Positions 60,277 to 63,038 of a stretch of 63,038 nt of DNA are shown here, piece by piece (position 1 is the first letter of the stretch; every line of letters starts with the position of its first letter). The notes beneath the pieces were generated by a model. That model had not been told where the DNA came from. It was given only the letters and a program-made list of their open reading frames with translations, and did no database searches. Source of the DNA: Oscillospiraceae bacterium (GTDB lineage Bacteria; Bacillota; Clostridia; Oscillospirales; Oscillospiraceae); the NCBI GenBank assembly GCA_009779845.1, contig WRBE01000006.1, forward strand, positions 1 to 63,038. The letters are read 5' to 3'. Both the position numbers and the translations under genes were made by a program.

Positions 60277-60305
60277 AGACGCATTCATATAGTTTGGAGA
60301 CCCCT

Positions 60306-61340
60306 ATGGACGAGCGACGGTTCCGCCTGCCTGACCAAGAAAACCACTTCATCTCTGGCCACGCCCTGCAAAAGTTGTTGCGCCGGGCGGACGGTGGTGC
60401 GGCTTTGCTATACCTATATCTGCTGGGGCAAAAAGGCCACCTTCATATCCCGGACGCTATGCAGGCCCTGCTCTTATCCGAGCAAGAGGTCTATGCCGCC
60501 GTGGGGGTGCTGGCCACCTTGGGCCTCATCTCCGGCGGGGACGCTGCCGCTGTGCATACAACAGAAAAGCCGACGGCACCGCAGCAACAAGACCCGCCCC
60601 AAGCGGACGAGCTGCCTCAATATACAGCGGCAGAATTAGATCAAGAAATGTCCACAGACCCCGGCTTTGCGGCACTGGTCAAAGAGGTCGGCGGCATATT
60701 AAACAAAATTCTCACCGCCCCGGACCTTAACACTCTCATGGGCATCTATCGCCATTTGGGACTTCCGTTAGATGTGATGTTCCAGCTGGTGTCCCACTTG
60801 ACGAAAGAGCACCGGGAGCGGTATGGCGAAGGGAAATCCCCTACCCTGCGGGGAATTGAAAAAATCGCCTACATCTGGGCCAGAGAGGAAATCTTCACCC
60901 TAGAACAAGCTGTGGCCCACATCGACCGCAGAGAGCGGATGAAAAGCGAGATCGGCCTCTTGAAAAAAGCTTTGGATATCAAGCAGGACAAGCTGACCCC
61001 CTCCCAAGAAAAATACCTGCACCGCTGGTTAGAGTTAAACCTCGGCCCGGAAGTGATTGCCTTGGCTTACGACAGAACCATGGTGCAAACCGGTTCGCTT
61101 CAATGGAAGTACTTAGACGCTATCGTTACCGACTGGCACAAAAAGGGACTGACCACGATTGATGATATTGAGGCGGCAGAGCCTTCCGGCGACACGAAGC
61201 CCCGCCGCGGCAAAGCAGCCGCACCCACCCCAAGTGCCCCTGATCGGGACGAGATTGCCCGCCGCCGGCGACTATTAGAACAGATGAACGGAGGGGATAC
61301 CAATGCCGCTAGACGGAAAATTGTTGAGTCGGGCTCGTGA
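60306..61340 (+). CDS. DnaD-like replication initiation protein
   Basis: 344 residues from ATG 60306 (GGAGA 5-6 nt before). N-terminal winged-helix-like region (QKLLRRADGGAALLYLYLL), a linker rich in Pro/Gln, and two DnaD-type helical domains; the last contains SLQWKYLDAIVTDWHKKG, the YxxxIxxxW motif needed for DNA binding. It acts with DnaI to load the replicative helicase at oriC or restart sites. Overlaps the dnaI gene by 38 bp. Confidence 0.9.
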   Translation: MDERRFRLPDQENHFISGHALQKLLRRADGGAALLYLYLLGQKGHLHIPDAMQALLLSEQEVYAAVGVLATLGLISGGDAAAVHTTEKPTAPQQQDPPQADELPQYTAAELDQEMSTDPGFAALVKEVGGILNKILTAPDLNTLMGIYRHLGLPLDVMFQLVSHLTKEHRERYGEGKSPTLRGIEKIAYIWAREEIFTLEQAVAHIDRRERMKSEIGLLKKALDIKQDKLTPSQEKYLHRWLELNLGPEVIALAYDRTMVQTGSLQWKYLDAIVTDWHKKGLTTIDDIEAAEPSGDTKPRRGKAAAPTPSAPDRDEIARRRRLLEQMNGGDTNAARRKIVESGS

Positions 61341-62301
61341 ACATCTCAATGAGAATAAGCAGGCCCGTGAGACCGCCTTTCGTGAACACCGGAACGAGGT
61401 CTATGCAAAATTCCCCCGCCTGGAAGAAATTGACTTAGCCCTGCGGGAAACCGTGGCGACCATCGTCCAATTGGCCGTTGGCGACCACCCAGACCTAGAG
61501 GCCCGCTTGCGTGAACTTGGTGCCACCAACCAAGCCCTGCAAGCAGAAAGCCGAGACCTCCTCGTCCAAAACGGCTATCCGTCAGATTATTTAGACGACC
61601 CGCCCGCCTGCGCCGTCTGCAATGATAACGGCCATTACGCCCAAGGACTCTGTACTTGCCTGTTAGACATCTATCGTACCCTACAGGCGCAAGAGCTTTC
61701 TGATTTATTAAATATCAGCCAAGAAAATTTCGAGGCATTTTCCTTAGATTACTACGATGACCGCGCCCTAAACCCCCGCTTCGGCACCACCGCCCGTGAA
61801 AATATGGCTATGATTTTAGCACTCTGTCAGACCTACGCCGCCCAGTTTGGGCCGGGTTCTATGAACCTCTTCCTCACAGGCGCACCGGGGCTGGGAAAAA
61901 CATTTCTCTCTTCCTGTATCGCCAAAGTGGTGTCAGAGTCCGGATTCTCTGTGGTTTACGACACTGCCACGGGCCTGTTTGCCAAGTTTGAAGCAGAAAA
62001 GTTCGGCCCACGCCACGATCACGAGGCCGCCCACGATGAGGTAGAGCGGTATCTCAATTGTGATTTGCTGATCTTAGATGATCTGGGCACAGAGATGACC
62101 ACAACCTTTACCATCAGTGCCCTCTATACCCTGATTAACACTAGGTTGCTCCGCAAAAAGTCCACCATCATTAACTCGAATTTCAGCCTCCCAGACCTTG
62201 CCGCAAAATATAATTTGCAAATCATGTCCCGGCTAGAAGGTGAGTACGAACTGGTCACCTTTTTCGGAAACGACATCCGGAAACTAAAAAAAGAGTTTTA
62301 A
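61303..62301 (+). CDS. Helicase loader DnaI/DnaC-like ATPase
   Basis: 332 residues. The N-terminal helicase-binding region has a coiled-coil start and a zinc site CAVCNDNGHYAQGLCTC. AAA+ core: Walker A LTGAPGLGKTFL, Walker B DLLILDDLGTE, sensor and Arg finger INSNFS...IMSRLEGEY. Loads the DnaB-type helicase together with the DnaD partner encoded just upstream. Confidence 0.92.
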   Translation: MPLDGKLLSRAREHLNENKQARETAFREHRNEVYAKFPRLEEIDLALRETVATIVQLAVGDHPDLEARLRELGATNQALQAESRDLLVQNGYPSDYLDDPPACAVCNDNGHYAQGLCTCLLDIYRTLQAQELSDLLNISQENFEAFSLDYYDDRALNPRFGTTARENMAMILALCQTYAAQFGPGSMNLFLTGAPGLGKTFLSSCIAKVVSESGFSVVYDTATGLFAKFEAEKFGPRHDHEAAHDEVERYLNCDLLILDDLGTEMTTTFTISALYTLINTRLLRKKSTIINSNFSLPDLAAKYNLQIMSRLEGEYELVTFFGNDIRKLKKEF

Positions 62302-62320
62302 TAACTGGAGGAACCCCCAC

Positions 62321-62860
62321 ATGAACATCTGCCACGACCTATGCCCCACTCGGATCACGCCCCACGATTTCATGGCCCTCATTGAAATCCCAAAAAACAG
62401 CAAGGTCAAATATGAGATGGACAAGGACACAGGCCTCATCGCCATGGATCGGGTGCTCCACACCTCAACCCATTACCCGGCAAACTACGGTCTCATTCCC
62501 CGCACCCACGCTGATGACGATGACCCGTTAGATGTACTTGTCATCTGCTCTGAGACCCTGCATCCTATGAGTTTGGTGCGCTGTTACCCCATTGGGGTCA
62601 TTAAAATGCTAGACAACGGCAAGGCCGACGAAAAAATCATTGCCGTCCCCTTCGGCGACCCCACCTATAACGGCTACCGCAGCATCCACACCCTGCCCAA
62701 ACACATCACCGATGAGATGCACCACTTCTTCTCCGTCTACAAAGCCCTAGAGGGCAAGGAAACCGCCGTAGACGAAGTCATGGGCGAAGACGACGCCAGA
62801 GACATCATCCAAGCTGCTATTGACGCTTATAAAATCAAGTACGGGGTTGGCGTGGAGTAA
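62321..62860 (+). CDS. ppa: Inorganic pyrophosphatase (family I)
   Basis: 179 residues. It hydrolyses PPi to phosphate in the cytosol. Metal-binding Asp cluster HADDDDPLDVLVI, upstream NYGLIPRT, downstream VPFGDPTYNGYRSI. CTGGAGGA lies before the ATG, 19 bp after dnaI, so it is probably cotranscribed. Clostridia often use family II enzymes; this one is clearly the soluble family I type. Confidence 0.93.
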   Translation: MNICHDLCPTRITPHDFMALIEIPKNSKVKYEMDKDTGLIAMDRVLHTSTHYPANYGLIPRTHADDDDPLDVLVICSETLHPMSLVRCYPIGVIKMLDNGKADEKIIAVPFGDPTYNGYRSIHTLPKHITDEMHHFFSVYKALEGKETAVDEVMGEDDARDIIQAAIDAYKIKYGVGVE

Positions 62861-62925
62861 TCGCTCCCTCCCCTACCCTCTCATTTTCGCATAATTTCGA
62901 TTTCCGCTAGACAACTGTAGGAAAG

Positions 62926-63038
62926 TCAAACATATTGGACATTGATGAGTTCTATAGGAGCTTTCCAGTTGAGCGGACGCATCGGGTAATTGTTGGAACG
63001 ACGGAGATGGATAGCGAGCTGGGCTTTGAAATCGTGAA
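62926..63038 (-). CDS. C-terminus of a DDE transposase (IS3-like), cut by the window edge
   Basis: The last 37 codons: HDFKAQLAIHLRRSNNYPMR, then PLNWKAPIELINVQYV. The spacing (a basic helix, N-Y-x-M-R-P-L, then SP/AP-x-E) fits the end of IS3/IS30-type DDE transposases (YNN..RP...L...P.E). The IS body lies outside the window. The inverted-repeat end should be in 62880-62925 but cannot be fixed without the other end. Confidence 0.5.
   Translation of the reverse strand, partial: HDFKAQLAIHLRRSNNYPMRPLNWKAPIELINVQYV

Overview
The window looks like a chromosomal segment of an anaerobic, low-to-mid-GC, monoderm Firmicute, most likely a clostridial (Oscillospiraceae-like) lineage. This is inferred from gene content: RNase M5, the DnaD/DnaI pair, MinD, S-layer-homology (SLH) surface proteins and strong AGGAGG ribosome binding sites. 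Many near-consensus sigma-A promoters (TTGAxx, 17-bp spacer, TATAAT) are visible. No rRNA, tRNA or CRISPR array was found.

Layout. 1-4.6 kb: end of an SLH protein, a WYL regulator with a small operon ending in tag (3-methyladenine glycosylase), a tyrosine recombinase and a ribbon-helix-helix regulator. 4.6-9.2 kb (minus): alaS - HIT protein - holA - rnmV operon. 9.4-13.8 kb (minus): moxR - DUF58 - transglutaminase operon. 14.0-15.3 kb: a dicarboxylate/amino-acid symporter. 15.6-17.9 kb: a two-piece (frameshifted) ATPase-methyltransferase carrying six perfect heptad repeats. 18.0-22.7 kb (minus): the str operon rpsL-rpsG-fusA-tuf. 22.9-28.7 kb: an alpha/beta hydrolase-like protein, a CapA-like lipoprotein, the PcrA helicase and a split hypothetical gene. 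28.9-35.2 kb: U32 protein - maf - mreC - mreD - class B PBP, a cell-wall elongation operon. 35.2-57.2 kb: a large accessory island. 57.2-62.9 kb: minD - mgsA-like - hisS - small membrane protein - dnaD - dnaI - ppa. The right edge holds the C-terminus of a transposase.

The island (about 35.2-57.2 kb) separates mreC-mreD-pbp2 from minD-mgsA, genes that are commonly neighbours in clostridial genomes. It starts with a decayed serine-recombinase element (frameshifted recombinase, MazF-like toxin, small zinc-ribbon proteins, a sigma-factor-like regulator with a ribosome-site-sequestering hairpin, a truncated ImmA/IrrE peptidase). It continues with a surface-protein cluster: a 2507-residue protein with copper-amine-oxidase-N-like, Big2 and Fn3 domains, an M23 endopeptidase and a lipase-like domain; two small membrane-anchored proteins; an SLH/FIVAR-like protein; and a 1720-residue subtilase with leucine-rich repeats and SLH domains. 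It ends with a nonsense-mutated DUF3991-type fragment, a tyrosine recombinase and a perfect 16-bp inverted repeat. Identical 18-bp sequences lie in opposite orientation at its two margins.

Main points for a second look: the split ATPase-methyltransferase with heptad repeats, the island inside the mre/min cluster, the M23-lipase surface protein, a methylglyoxal-synthase homologue lacking the catalytic Asp, and several RNA-level or operator-like structures (rpsL-rpsG spacer, sigma-gene hairpin, paired GACA-N6-TGTC dyads).
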